Assembly (NCBI GenBank): GCA_023393915.1
Contig: JAEXBS010000047.1
Coordinates: forward strand, 496,001 to 560,000
Direction: 5' to 3'
Source: Bacteroidota bacterium
GTDB taxonomy: Bacteria > Bacteroidota > Bacteroidia > Flavobacteriales > Weeksellaceae
DNA: 64,000 nucleotides
Shown: positions 53,737 through 63,448 of the stretch, one piece after another
Position numbering within the stretch: the stretch's first letter is position 1
Layout: each line of letters begins with the position of its first letter
Position numbers and translations under genes: made by a program
The notes under the pieces: generated by a model
What the model was told of the DNA's origin: nothing
What the model saw: the letters and a program-made list of their open reading frames with translations, nothing else
The model's database searches: none

Positions 53737-55116
53737 ATGAGTGTACTGATTATTGTTTTCTTAACGGCAATTGCCGCTTTATTCTCTGGCGTATTTGGTC
53801 AAGGAAAATGGTCCAGATATATTGGGATTACAGGGCTTTTAATCGCCTTGTATGTCAGCTATTTGCCTGAATTGACTTTCTTTTTGGAATACAAAAGCAT
53901 GTTTGAATACGGTCCCAATACGGCTTTATTTACTAGAATTTCCCTGGTAGTTACTCTACTAATCTTCTTTATCGCAGCTTTTGCCTTCTCTAATCACCGT
54001 TCCCATCAAAGTGAGCTCTACGCACTTATGCTATTTGCATTAAGTGGCGCTATTGTACTCTTTGGTTATCAAAACCTAGTGACGCTCTTTCTAGGAATAG
54101 AGATTCTATCCATTCCACTTTACGTGATGGCTGGGGCAAATAAATCAGATCTAAGATCGAATGAGGCCTCATTAAAGTATTTTTTAATGGGATGTTTTGC
54201 TACTGGTTTTCTACTCTTTGGAATTGCACTGATCTACGGAACTGCAGGAAGTTTTGATCTCTATCAAATTCATCAGTACGTAATGGAATACCCAAGTGAT
54301 CTGATGCTCATTATGGGGATCATTATGATGATTGCGGCGATGGGATTCAAAGTAGCCTTAGCTCCATTTCATATGTGGAGTCCAGACGTATACCAAGGAT
54401 CGCCTTCACTTATCACCACCTTCATGATGAGTGTGGTTAAAATTGCAGGATTCTTCGCTTTCTTCCGTTTAATGACTATCGCGTTTTATGGAGCCTATGA
54501 GCAGTGGTTTACAATTCTTGGAGTAATGATTATTATTACTTTGTTTTTAGCCAATACAATGGGGCTAGCACAAACCAATGCAAAGAGAATGCTTGCATAT
54601 TCTTCTGTATCGCATGCAGGATATGTAGGACTCATATTCTACGGTATTAATAACTTATCAACTTATAATTTAGCCTTCTATTTATTTGCCTATGCGCTGG
54701 CTTCAATCGGAGTAATGATGTGCTTAATCTGGGTGGAGAAAATTAAAAGAGAAACCTCTTATAATGCTTTTAAAGGTCTTGCAAAAACAGAACCTATCTT
54801 AGCAGTAACAGCGACTGTATCCATGCTGTCCATGGCGGGAATCCCACTTACCGCTGGGTTTATGGGTAAATTTGCTCTCTTTACTCAAGCAATGAACGGA
54901 GCCTTATTTTTAGTCATTGTTGCTATTCTTGGTTCTGCTATATCCATCGCATACTATTTAAGATTAATCATGGCTATGTTCTTCTTCAAGGAATCAAGCT
55001 TTAATACGAAAGAAAAAACAACCTTAACTTATAAGATTGTTGGGGTATTTCTAATTATTGCGCTCCTACTACTTGGAGTATATCCTGATCTATTTGCTAT
55101 GCAATTTCTAGGATAA
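53737..55116 (+). CDS. nuoN: NADH-quinone oxidoreductase subunit N
   Basis: A 459-residue antiporter-like subunit: FLGIEILSIPLYVMAG, FKVALAPFHMWSPDVYQGSP, and KRMLAYSSVSHAGYV. It is the last gene of the operon and is followed by a terminator 23 bases downstream. Confidence 0.97.
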   Translation: MSVLIIVFLTAIAALFSGVFGQGKWSRYIGITGLLIALYVSYLPELTFFLEYKSMFEYGPNTALFTRISLVVTLLIFFIAAFAFSNHRSHQSELYALMLFALSGAIVLFGYQNLVTLFLGIEILSIPLYVMAGANKSDLRSNEASLKYFLMGCFATGFLLFGIALIYGTAGSFDLYQIHQYVMEYPSDLMLIMGIIMMIAAMGFKVALAPFHMWSPDVYQGSPSLITTFMMSVVKIAGFFAFFRLMTIAFYGAYEQWFTILGVMIIITLFLANTMGLAQTNAKRMLAYSSVSHAGYVGLIFYGINNLSTYNLAFYLFAYALASIGVMMCLIWVEKIKRETSYNAFKGLAKTEPILAVTATVSMLSMAGIPLTAGFMGKFALFTQAMNGALFLVIVAILGSAISIAYYLRLIMAMFFFKESSFNTKEKTTLTYKIVGVFLIIALLLLGVYPDLFAMQFLG

Positions 55117-55138
55117 AAACCTAAATATAACTCACTAT

Positions 55139-55167
55139 AAGGCTTGCAATTTTTGTAGGCCTTTTTT
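55139..55167 (+). terminator. Terminator of the nuo operon
   Basis: A 10-bp stem with two G-T pairs (55139-55148 with 55154-55163), a 5-base loop and a T-run. Confidence 0.85.
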
Positions 55168-55404
55168 GTACACCGTTGATTTGGAATTACTATCAAACCT
55201 ATCAGTAAATACCTAACCTAAATCAGAAAAGCAAATAGTAAATAAATACGATGCTCTTAATTAAATTCTAGAATTTGGATGAGGCTCTACTGATCTAAAA
55301 TGAACCACTAGCTTAGCTCCTACGGGTAGAATATGTCCCTAAGTCTCGATCCATTAACTTGTATTGCATATCGTCTAACTAGATTCAGTAGAACAATATT
55401 TGCA
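55168..55404. other. Intergenic stretch, nothing recognised
   Basis: Between the nuo terminator and the terminator of the convergent amylase gene I see no ORF, repeat or RNA fold worth naming. Confidence 0.5.
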
Positions 55405-55430
55405 TAAAAAAAGACCGGTTTCAACCGGCC
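55405..55430 (-). terminator. Terminator of the GH13 gene
   Basis: GACCGGTT (55413-55420) pairs with AACCGGCC (55423-55430), with one G-T pair; on the minus strand a run of T follows. It lies 26 bases beyond the amylase stop codon. Confidence 0.85.
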
Positions 55431-55455
55431 CTTAAAAGTTGTGAAAAATATTTCA

Positions 55456-56814
55456 CTAGTTCTTTTTAAATACTTGATACCCTGAAACCGGAAGTTTCAC
55501 ATGGTAACTTCCTTCCAGTTTAATTTTCTCGCCTGTAAAAACATCTGTATAATCTCCTTTTAACTCATGGAAAGAAATTACTTGATCTACCGGCTCTTTT
55601 GAAAAGTTAAGAACGGTAAGCACTTGATCATTACCATGAATCCTAAGATACGCAAGCATCTTCTTATCTTCTAATACTGGGAAAAGATAGGTTCCAACTT
55701 CTGGATCTCCTCCTTTCAAGGCTGGATTGGAAGATTTTAAATTAAGAAGGGTTTTATAAAAATTGTGAAGTGCAGGATTTTGATTCCAAGGAATAGGATC
55801 TTTTTCGAAAAATTCTAATCTCTTCGTCTCTAATGGAAGCTCTTGTCCATTATATATTAGGGGAACTCCATTCCAGGTAACAGAAAATACTGCAAGAGGT
55901 TTTGCTAGAACACCGTATTTTTCGTATTCGGTTCCATTCCAAGTATTCTCATCGTGATTGGAAGTAAACCAAGCTCTCATCGATCCATCACCAATATCGG
56001 AATACTTCTTTAATAGATCCATTAATTCCGAAATAGCCAAGTCCTTTTCATTGTAATCCTTAGTCTTATGCATCCAATTCCAAATATAACTAGCATCAAA
56101 TACTTTTCCGTATTCCGGAGTATCTAATTCATCAAACTCACCAAGCCAAAAAAGTGGTTTTACTTTATCGAGTTCAGGACGGGCCTCCTCCCAAAAATCC
56201 ACTTCTACCCAAGAGGCCAGATCACAACGGAATCCGTCAATGTTTGTTTCTTTTACCCAAAACTTCATACTCTCAATCATCGCTTTGCGCAACCCAGGAT
56301 TACTGTAATCTAGTTCGATAATATCATCCATACCAGAGGCTATCTGAAAATCTCCTGTGTTAGGATCTTTTAAGTAGTACTCAGGATTCGTTTTGGTCCA
56401 AGTATGATCCCATCCGGTATGATTGGCCACCCAGTCAATAATTACTTTGAATCCCATAGCATGGGCTTTATCGACCAAAGCTTTAAAATCTTCTAGCGTT
56501 CCGAATTCAGGGTTAATGGAAGTATAGTCCTGTGCAGCATACTGACTCCCTAAGCTTCCTTTCTTATTCTTTTCTGCAATAGGAGTAATGGGCATAAACC
56601 ATAACGTTTCAACACCCATAGCCTTAAGACGTGGAAGGTGCGCTTGGAATGCATTAAAAGTACCTTCTGGAGTATATTGTCGGATATTAACTTCATAAAT
56701 GTTTGTGGTATGTTTCCACTCCGAAGGATTCGCTTTCATCTGTTTGTTTTTACTTAGCGTGGTGCAACTTAATAGGCTGAGCCCAATAAGGGCAACAAGA
56801 ACCAGTTTTCTCAT
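55456..56814 (-). CDS. GH13 alpha-amylase family lipoprotein
   Basis: A 452-residue enzyme with a lipobox (LLSC, Cys17), so probably anchored in a membrane facing the periplasm or surface. GH13 motifs: DWVANHTG (127-134), the nucleophile Asp198 in GFRCDLASW, the acid Glu226 in GEFDE, and Asp288 in SNHDEN. It should cleave alpha-glucans such as starch or maltodextrin. It is a single-gene unit. No sus-type partners are nearby. Confidence 0.92.
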   Translation of the reverse strand: MRKLVLVALIGLSLLSCTTLSKNKQMKANPSEWKHTTNIYEVNIRQYTPEGTFNAFQAHLPRLKAMGVETLWFMPITPIAEKNKKGSLGSQYAAQDYTSINPEFGTLEDFKALVDKAHAMGFKVIIDWVANHTGWDHTWTKTNPEYYLKDPNTGDFQIASGMDDIIELDYSNPGLRKAMIESMKFWVKETNIDGFRCDLASWVEVDFWEEARPELDKVKPLFWLGEFDELDTPEYGKVFDASYIWNWMHKTKDYNEKDLAISELMDLLKKYSDIGDGSMRAWFTSNHDENTWNGTEYEKYGVLAKPLAVFSVTWNGVPLIYNGQELPLETKRLEFFEKDPIPWNQNPALHNFYKTLLNLKSSNPALKGGDPEVGTYLFPVLEDKKMLAYLRIHGNDQVLTVLNFSKEPVDQVISFHELKGDYTDVFTGEKIKLEGSYHVKLPVSGYQVFKKN

Positions 56815-56868
56815 AAACTTAAAATTTTAAACTAGAATCTTTGAAATAGTTATTCTAATCAGTACCTA

Positions 56869-56876
56869 CAAAGTTA
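56869..56876 (-). promoter_or_regulatory. -7 box of the GH13 gene
   Basis: TAACTTTG on the minus strand, about 55 bases before the start codon. Confidence 0.5.
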
Positions 56877-56952
56877 ATGAAATAAGCAAAAATTAAGGCA
56901 TAAAAAAAGCCATCCTTTCTGGACAGCTCCCTTTATCTTTTCTACTTTAAGA

Positions 56953-57507
56953 TTAATCTTCATCCTGAGAAAAATTATCTTCGGAAAAATCATCATCCTC
57001 CTGATCAAAGTTATCATCACTGTAATCGTCGTCAAACGAAAAATCATCGTCGTCACTAATAAAATTAACTGGTGCTTTACTTTTATTATGCCCCCCACTT
57101 TTACCAGGAGCTTTTAATGGAACACTCCCAAAGCGATAAACGGTAATAGGATAATTCACTGCCGGTTTTTCAGGAATAATCTCTACTAGCTCACAGAAAA
57201 ACTCCCATAGATCTAAAAGACCATACTGAAACTGGGCTTTGTCCCCCTCTGCTTCAAAAACTTCACTGATATAGACATCTGACATGATTTCACCATCACC
57301 CTCGTCACTCATATCCTCTAAGGGTACACTCTTAACAATCTGCCCGTCGGACTCTAATAAATTAAAATTGGACAGTTCTTCACCTTGGAGTGAAAAAGCG
57401 CTTTTAATACCTAGATGCAGGTTCCAAAGTGTTTGTTTTCCTTTGATCTCAACATCGCGGAAGATGTCCTCCTTGGTGTCCAAAATGACACGGATTTTAT
57501 AGACCAT
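56953..57507 (-). CDS. pRiA4b ORF-3-like domain protein with acidic tail
   Basis: A 184-residue protein. The first 130 residues match the plasmid pRiA4b ORF-3-like fold (VYKIRVILDT, IKGKQTLWNLHLGIKSAF, YGLLDLWEFFCELVEI). The last 40 residues are mostly Asp, Glu, Ser and Phe. The function of this domain is unknown. Start 57507 is preferred over 57573 because the promoter box at 57560-57567 lies between them. It is downstream of phoR on the same strand but has its own promoter. Confidence 0.82.
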   Translation of the reverse strand: MVYKIRVILDTKEDIFRDVEIKGKQTLWNLHLGIKSAFSLQGEELSNFNLLESDGQIVKSVPLEDMSDEGDGEIMSDVYISEVFEAEGDKAQFQYGLLDLWEFFCELVEIIPEKPAVNYPITVYRFGSVPLKAPGKSGGHNKSKAPVNFISDDDDFSFDDDYSDDNFDQEDDDFSEDNFSQDED

Positions 57508-57559
57508 AATGCAATAAAAACATTTATAAAGTTGATTTTTAAACTGTTTTATAGAGCTA

Positions 57560-57567
57560 CAAATATA
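57560..57567 (-). promoter_or_regulatory. -7 box of the pRiA4b ORF-3-like gene
   Basis: TATATTTG on the minus strand, 52 bases before the chosen start codon. Confidence 0.5.
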
Positions 57568-57643
57568 AAACAATTGAAAATCCTTACTAAAGAAAATTGC
57601 TCTTTTTATTTACGAAAAATAGTTATAAATTTTCGCCCTCCTC

Positions 57644-58651
57644 TTACGCTTTTTCTAGAAAAAAACTAAACTTAGTCCCTTCCAAATAAACGCTCTCAAC
57701 ACGAATCGTTTCGTTGTGGGCTTCCATAATATGCTTGACAATGGCCAGTCCAAGTCCGCTCCCCCCTTCTCTTCTATTTCTAGAGGATTCTACGCGATAG
57801 AACCTTTCGAAGATCCGTGGAAGAGATTCGGGTTTAATCCCCATACCATTATCTTCCACTTCAATATGGATCTTATTTTTAAGTACTGTAATCTTTACTT
57901 GAATATGTGCTTTTTGACGGTTGGCATAATGAATCGCATTGGAAACCAAATTAATGAGTACCTGTTCTATCTTCTGCTTATCCGCAAGGGCAAATATTTG
58001 GGGATGATCGGCCACAATTGAAAGCTGAGCATTGCGGTCTTGAGCATCCAAGTCTAGCATATCAAAGACTTCCTTAACCAATGCTATTAAATCAAAATTC
58101 GAAAGTTTAAGTTTAATTTCACCTGCCTCAAACCGATTAATCATATCCAGGTCGTTCACAATATTGATAAGTCTTTCTACGGATTTGCCAATTCTGTGAA
58201 TGTACTTGTCTCGAATAGCTAGGTTATCAACTGCACCGTCCTTTAAAGTCTCCACATACCCTTGAATAGAAAAAAGTGGTGTCTTGAGTTCATGGGATAC
58301 GTTCCCAATATACTCTTTACGGTAAGCTTCCATTTCTTTGATCATATCGATCTCCGTGGCACTACGATTTAATTTTTCGGAAAGCTCTTTAAAACCTGGA
58401 TTCTCAGGATCAGAAAAAAAATCTTTCGGCAGCTCCCCGGCCATTTTCCTTAGCTGCTTTTTAGAATAGTAACGGATCAAGAAATCAACGCCGATGTAAG
58501 TAATTATATAAATAAGAATTATACTTATTAAAAAAAGGACCGTATAGTTAATACGATTGCTAAGTGATTTAGTGTAGTAATCAAAAAGATAAACGATGAC
58601 TGTAATGGCCACAGTCATTGCTAAGGCGGCACCGGAGGATATCCTATTCAC
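57644..58651 (-). CDS. Sensor histidine kinase, PhoR-like
   Basis: A 335-residue kinase with two N-terminal helices (about 8-25 and 36-58) and a very short periplasmic loop, a dimerisation domain with His120 (NVSHELKTPLFSIQGY), and an ATPase domain (NLVSNAIHYA, DNGMGIKPESL, GGSGLGLAIVKHI). The short loop suggests it senses through a membrane partner, like PhoR with the phosphate transporter. It lies 16 bases after the response regulator gene. Confidence 0.85.
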   Translation of the reverse strand: MNRISSGAALAMTVAITVIVYLFDYYTKSLSNRINYTVLFLISIILIYIITYIGVDFLIRYYSKKQLRKMAGELPKDFFSDPENPGFKELSEKLNRSATEIDMIKEMEAYRKEYIGNVSHELKTPLFSIQGYVETLKDGAVDNLAIRDKYIHRIGKSVERLINIVNDLDMINRFEAGEIKLKLSNFDLIALVKEVFDMLDLDAQDRNAQLSIVADHPQIFALADKQKIEQVLINLVSNAIHYANRQKAHIQVKITVLKNKIHIEVEDNGMGIKPESLPRIFERFYRVESSRNRREGGSGLGLAIVKHIMEAHNETIRVESVYLEGTKFSFFLEKA

Positions 58652-58667
58652 TGAGCAACTTTAAACT

Positions 58668-59345
58668 TTAAACGACTAATTTATATCCGATCCCTTTCAA
58701 TGTTTGGATACTGGCATCACCTAACTTTTCGCGAAGCCTACGAATATGAACATCAATCGTACGCTCGCCAACAATCACATCGTTTCCCCATACTTTTTCT
58801 AATATCTCTTCTCTTTTAAATACCTTCTGCGTATTAGAAGCTAAAAGATAGAGCAAGTCGAACTCTTTTTTAGGTAAAAGAAAAACTCTTCCTTTCTGAG
58901 TAACTCTAAAATTATCTTTATCTATTACTAAATCCCCTATCTCAATAACTTTATGTACTTCTTCGGCTTTGGTACTAAGTTGTAGAAGCGCATTAATTTT
59001 TGAAATAAGCACTTTAGGCTTGATCACTTTAACTACATAATCATTGGCTCCTGCTTGGTATCCTGCTAATTGAGAAAACTCCTCCCCTCTTGCAGATAAA
59101 AAAACAATAAGTGTATTTTGAAGTTCAGGCAATTTCCTTAAATCTTGGCAGGTTTCGATTCCGTCCTTCTCAGGCATCATTACATCAAGAAGAATCAAAT
59201 CAGGCTTAATTTCTCTCGCTTTTTCAATTCCTTCATTTCCGTTATCTGCCGTATATACAGAATAACCTTCCTTTTCTAAATTGTACGATAGAATCTCTAG
59301 AATATCGTGTTCGTCGTCGATTAAAAGAATTTTCTTCTGGCTCAT
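58668..59345 (-). CDS. OmpR/PhoB-type response regulator
   Basis: A 225-residue regulator: a receiver domain with phospho-acceptor Asp54 (ILLDVMMPEKDG) and a winged-helix output domain (about 125-225, LLPKKEFDLLYLLASN, ERTIDVHIRRLREKLG). It forms a unit with the kinase. It diverges from a TonB receptor gene, and direct repeats of PhoB-box form lie in the shared region. Confidence 0.88.
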   Translation of the reverse strand: MSQKKILLIDDEHDILEILSYNLEKEGYSVYTADNGNEGIEKAREIKPDLILLDVMMPEKDGIETCQDLRKLPELQNTLIVFLSARGEEFSQLAGYQAGANDYVVKVIKPKVLISKINALLQLSTKAEEVHKVIEIGDLVIDKDNFRVTQKGRVFLLPKKEFDLLYLLASNTQKVFKREEILEKVWGNDVIVGERTIDVHIRRLREKLGDASIQTLKGIGYKLVV

Positions 59346-59416
59346 TTTTTACTCTTCCAATGAATTAAGCTATAAAATTAACCATTTTCTTTCAAGTGGA
59401 AAATTAAGGCCGGGTA

Positions 59417-59434
59417 GTTTACATAAAGTTAACA
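59417..59434 (+). promoter_or_regulatory. PhoB-box-like direct repeat
   Basis: GTTTACA-TAAA-GTTAACA: two 7-base half-sites with an AT-rich 4-base spacer, an 11-base period. This is the geometry of the PhoB box although the letters differ from the proteobacterial CTGTCAT. It lies between the divergent regulator and TonB receptor genes. Confidence 0.5.
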
Positions 59435-59470
59435 TTCCATCCGCCTAGTTAATACAATCGTAATAAAATA

Positions 59471-59516
59471 TTAAACATTCTTAAACACCACCTGGCAGAG
59501 CCTATTTGTTCCTTTG
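59471..59516 (+). promoter_or_regulatory. Activator-type promoter of the TonB receptor
   Basis: TTAAACA occurs at 59471-59477 and 59481-59487, a 10-base period, followed 21 bases later by TTCCTTTG (59509-59516), a -7 box with one mismatch. No TTG is at the -33 position. A direct repeat just upstream of a weak promoter fits activation by the neighbouring response regulator. Confidence 0.45.
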
Positions 59517-59546
59517 CAACGAATTATAATACGTTAGAACAATACG

Positions 59547-62102
59547 ATGAAACTAAGAAAAATCAGCGTTGCTGCTCTCTTTTTGAGCGCATCATTTAGT
59601 ACTCTCTATGCTCAGACTACTACAGACACAGTAAAGACTGAGAAGAAGATTGAAGGAGTCACAATTATTGGAACTACTTCCAAGGGTAACGAAAGTAACA
59701 TTATCAGCGTTCAGAGAAGAAGCGTGGAAGTTATTGAACGAGTAGGTTCTGCCCAATTGGAAAAACAAGGTGTTGGAGACGTATCCATTGCAGTAACCAA
59801 AGCAACCGGAGCTCAAAAACAAGAAGGAAGTGGACAAGTTTTCATCCGAGGTCTTGGCGATCGAAGTAATTCAACAACAATGAACGGTCTGCCTATCCCA
59901 TCCAACGATCCAGCTTTTAAAAACATTGACTTAAGTATCATTAAGACCGACATGATTGATTTTGTAGGTCTTGAAAAAGTCTACCACCCAAAACAGTGGG
60001 GAGATATGTCTGGAGCTAACGTTGATATTGTATCGAAAGTTTACACGGGTAAACCTTATTTCAAAGTGAACTTAGGGTCTTCAGTTAATTTAACAGCAAT
60101 CAAACAAAACTCTTTCCTTAAAGCGGACGGTATTGGATTCTTTGGTTTTGAGCCAATGAAACAGCCTAGCAATAATGAAATCGTTTCCACTGGATTTGCA
60201 TTCAAAACCAACGCTCAAAACAAACAAGTTTTCACGCCAATCAATAGCAGTTTAGGTATTGACTTCGGGCGTAAATTTGATATTGGACCTGCGGGAAGAC
60301 TATCGGTATTTGGTTACGCTTCCTTTGAGAACGATCACGCTTACTCGAAAGGTATTTTTGGTGGTGCTTACGATAGTGGAATATCTTCAAATAAATTATA
60401 CCCTAGATCAGAAGAATACAAAATTGGAACCAATACAACAGGGTTATTTAATTTGAATTACCGAATTAATTCAGATCATACCCTTAATTTCACATCCAAC
60501 TATATTCACACCTCAGAACAAAAACTAGGACTTTACGAAGGTCATAACCGTGATTTCTTAGACGATCCAAGTGAAAATTCTGGATACGTTCAAATGCGTC
60601 GTGCAGTTAATAAAATCAACCATTTATTCATCAATCAACTTCGCGGAGAACACCAACTATCAGAACCTTTAAAGCTCAACTGGAATTTAGGATTCAACCG
60701 TTTGGACAGCAAAAGACCTGACCGTCAACAAAACGTTTCAGTTTATGATCGTGCTCGCAACATGAATTACTTTGCAAGTTCAAACCCGGGTGTCAATCAC
60801 AGATACTATGATTCCCTACTTGAAAACGATTTCGTTGGTCAAATCGGTGTTGAATACGCACTTTCAGAAAACGCAAAATTAATCGTAGGATACAACGGAA
60901 GATATAAAGAAAGTGACTTTGAAGCTACTCAATACAACTTCAGAATTAAACTAGCGCCATTTAATTATTACGTAGATCCAATGAATTACGATAGTTTCTT
61001 TAGCCAAAGCATGTACCAAACCGGAGCTTACTTTGACATTGTAACTTTCCGTGGAGACATCCGTTTCAATCCAGATACAGCACTACAACCACAAACTTAC
61101 AACTCAGAAGTACTTAACAATGGTGGATATGCTAACATTGACTACAAGTTCAATGATAAGTTCACAGCACAGTTAGGTGTTCGTTACGATAATTTAAACC
61201 AAAAAATGCAGTACAACACTGCGATCTTCTCTAACGGAGGAGAAATTGACAAAAATTACTCCAAAATCCTTCCTGCGTTAAATTTGAAGTACGCAGTGAA
61301 TGATCGCCAGAACTTAAGGTTCTCTGCATCGAAGACCTACACTACTCCACTTCTTCTTGAGATTGCACCTTTTGAATACGAAGATATCGACGATTCTTCT
61401 TACGGTAACGTTGATATTTATCCTTCGGATAACTACAATGCGGACCTAAAATGGGAATTCTTCCCAAAGAGAACCGAGCTTATCTCGATTACAGCATTTG
61501 CTAAATACATTCAGAACCCAATTGCTCGTGTAACCGTTGCTTCCTCTGCGAACCTTGCTTCCTTTGCAAACGTTGGAGATACAGGAACTGTATTTGGAGC
61601 AGAACTAGAAGTAAGAAAAGACATCGCTGAAATTGGAAACGGTAGACTTTACACCTTCCTAAATGCTTCGTACTTAAATACGAATCAAGAACTAGATGCT
61701 CAGAAAGTAAGTGAAGAAAACTCTACAGTCTCTGTTAACTTTATCAAAGACAAAGATAAAATGACCGGTGCCTCTGACTTCCTAGCGAATGTTAACTTAG
61801 GTTGGGAGCAAAAATTGGACAACAAGAAGTCGATGGACTTAGTAGCCTCTTATTCTTACATCTCTGATAACGTCTATGCATTGGGTTACGAATCGATCGG
61901 AAACCAAGTAGACAAAGCGATCCATACGCTTGATGCAGTAGCAAGATTTAAGCTGGGCAACGGAATAGGACTCTCTTTAAGTGGTAAAAACCTCTTGAAC
62001 CCTTATTTCACAAGAGTACAGGAAAACGCTCAGGTAACACACACCATCAGAGAATTTAAAAAAGGAATCACCGTAGGAGCGGGAGTTTCTTATGAATTTT
62101 AA
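59547..62102 (+). CDS. TonB-dependent receptor
   Basis: An 851-residue outer membrane receptor. Signal peptide about 1-22 (STLYAQ). The plug (about 60-170) has IAVTKATGAQ, QVFIRGLGDRSNSTTMNGLP and GLEKVYHPKQWGDMSGANVDI; the barrel ends in VGAGVSYEF. The plug belongs to the class with the ABDRxxG-like RGLGDR box found in Bacteroidota receptors paired with surface lipoproteins. The ligand is unknown; the neighbouring phoRB-type genes make phosphorus compounds a reasonable guess. Confidence 0.85.
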   Translation: MKLRKISVAALFLSASFSTLYAQTTTDTVKTEKKIEGVTIIGTTSKGNESNIISVQRRSVEVIERVGSAQLEKQGVGDVSIAVTKATGAQKQEGSGQVFIRGLGDRSNSTTMNGLPIPSNDPAFKNIDLSIIKTDMIDFVGLEKVYHPKQWGDMSGANVDIVSKVYTGKPYFKVNLGSSVNLTAIKQNSFLKADGIGFFGFEPMKQPSNNEIVSTGFAFKTNAQNKQVFTPINSSLGIDFGRKFDIGPAGRLSVFGYASFENDHAYSKGIFGGAYDSGISSNKLYPRSEEYKIGTNTTGLFNLNYRINSDHTLNFTSNYIHTSEQKLGLYEGHNRDFLDDPSENSGYVQMRRAVNKINHLFINQLRGEHQLSEPLKLNWNLGFNRLDSKRPDRQQNVSVYDRARNMNYFASSNPGVNHRYYDSLLENDFVGQIGVEYALSENAKLIVGYNGRYKESDFEATQYNFRIKLAPFNYYVDPMNYDSFFSQSMYQTGAYFDIVTFRGDIRFNPDTALQPQTYNSEVLNNGGYANIDYKFNDKFTAQLGVRYDNLNQKMQYNTAIFSNGGEIDKNYSKILPALNLKYAVNDRQNLRFSASKTYTTPLLLEIAPFEYEDIDDSSYGNVDIYPSDNYNADLKWEFFPKRTELISITAFAKYIQNPIARVTVASSANLASFANVGDTGTVFGAELEVRKDIAEIGNGRLYTFLNASYLNTNQELDAQKVSEENSTVSVNFIKDKDKMTGASDFLANVNLGWEQKLDNKKSMDLVASYSYISDNVYALGYESIGNQVDKAIHTLDAVARFKLGNGIGLSLSGKNLLNPYFTRVQENAQVTHTIREFKKGITVGAGVSYEF

Positions 62103-62139
62103 TCAAATAACAATTTTTAATAAATCTAATTTTTAAGTT

Positions 62140-63294
62140 ATGAAAAAGAATCAATTGAAAGTATGGGCAATGGCCATGGTAATCTCGGCAGGATTTGTAG
62201 CCCAATCTTGTAGTGATGATGATCCAGAACCAATTCAAAAAGTCGGTATTGCACAAAATCCTGATGACTTCAGAGGAGAAGTTAAAGCAGGAGAGACTGT
62301 AACACTTGATGCCAATGTAGTATATACGATTACCGGAGCAGTTCACGTAAAAGAAGGAGGAAAACTTATCATCCCTGCTGGAACTGTATTCAATGCAGTA
62401 GGAGGTACAGCCGCTTATGTAACTGTTGAGCAAGGAGGACAAATCTTCGCTAACGGTACTGCAACCAACCCAATCGTATTTACATCAGCTGCTAAGACTC
62501 CAGGAAGCTGGGGAGGTTTAGTACTTTGCGGTAGAGCTCCAATCAACAAAGGAACTTCTGCAACTGCTGAGGTTGGTAACGCACAATACGGTGGAACTAA
62601 CGCTGCTGACAACTCAGGATCAATGAACTTCGTACGTATCGAGTACGCAGGAGCATTACACACTGGAGACAAAGAATTCAACGGACTTTCTCTATTTGGA
62701 GTAGGTAACGGAACTAAAATTGAAAACGTTTCTTTAATCAACGGATCTGACGACGGTATTGAATTCTTCGGAGGAACAGTAAACGTATCTAACATCGTTT
62801 CTGTTTTCAATGAAGATGATGCTTTCGACTGGACTGAAGGATGGAACGGAACTGCAACTGGAGTTTATACAAAAAGAAGAGCTGATAAAGTGGGTAACCG
62901 CGGAATCGAAGCAGATAACAACTCTAACAACAACGATGCAGACCCAAGATCCAACCCAACCATTAAGAACGCAACGTTCATCGGAGCTGATGGTGGTGAA
63001 TCTGATGGTATCAAATTAAGAGTAGGTACTCACGGAACTTTAGACAACATCGTACTTGAAGGATGGAACACAGGATTTAACTTCGAACACGATGCTACTG
63101 TAAACTATTTCCTAGGAGGTGGAAAAATCACCAACGTAAAATTCGTAGGAATTGGAAAAGAAGCATCTGCTAAAAACTCTGCTGGAGAAGGAGTAACTAT
63201 CCCTGCAGGAACTTACACTGTAAACGCTAACGCTACAGGTGCAGGTTCTGGTTCAGCAACTCCAAGCTGGGCAACAGGATGGTCAGGACTTTAA
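62140..63294 (+). CDS. Parallel beta-helix surface lipoprotein
   Basis: A 384-residue lipoprotein (signal ending AQSC, then SDDDPEP, an acidic linker typical of exported Bacteroidota lipoproteins). Residues about 45-350 are Gly-, Asn- and Thr-rich with short repeated strands of right-handed beta-helix type (VKEGGKLIIPAGTVF, NPIVFTSAAKTPGSWGGLVL, GIEFFGGTVNVSNIVS). It lies 37 bases after the TonB receptor and is probably its partner. Such pairs are induced by phosphate limitation in some marine flavobacteria; that is family knowledge, not shown here. Confidence 0.8.
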   Translation: MKKNQLKVWAMAMVISAGFVAQSCSDDDPEPIQKVGIAQNPDDFRGEVKAGETVTLDANVVYTITGAVHVKEGGKLIIPAGTVFNAVGGTAAYVTVEQGGQIFANGTATNPIVFTSAAKTPGSWGGLVLCGRAPINKGTSATAEVGNAQYGGTNAADNSGSMNFVRIEYAGALHTGDKEFNGLSLFGVGNGTKIENVSLINGSDDGIEFFGGTVNVSNIVSVFNEDDAFDWTEGWNGTATGVYTKRRADKVGNRGIEADNNSNNNDADPRSNPTIKNATFIGADGGESDGIKLRVGTHGTLDNIVLEGWNTGFNFEHDATVNYFLGGGKITNVKFVGIGKEASAKNSAGEGVTIPAGTYTVNANATGAGSGSATPSWATGWSGL

Positions 63295-63320
63295 TCTAAC
63301 TATTATAATTCAAATAGTTG

Positions 63321-63359
63321 AGCCACTTGATTTAATTTAATTAAATCAGTGGCTTTTTA
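63321..63359 (+). terminator. Terminator of the TonB receptor/lipoprotein unit
   Basis: A long stem of about 16 bp with one bulged T (63321-63337 with 63339-63354) and a following T-run. Confidence 0.85.
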
Positions 63360-63382
63360 TTTAAAGCACAATCAAAACATTG

Positions 63383-63420
63383 AAAAAAGGGTACGCTCAA
63401 AATGGAGCATACCCTTTTTT
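63383..63420 (-). terminator. Bidirectional terminator after barstar
   Basis: AAAAAAGGGTA (63383-63393) pairs with TACCCTTTTTT (63410-63420), with an inner GCTC/GAGC stem and one mismatch. The A/T tracts allow termination on both strands; on the minus strand it follows the barstar gene. Confidence 0.8.
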
Positions 63421-63448
63421 ACTTTTTACACTGCCCATGAAAAGGCAA

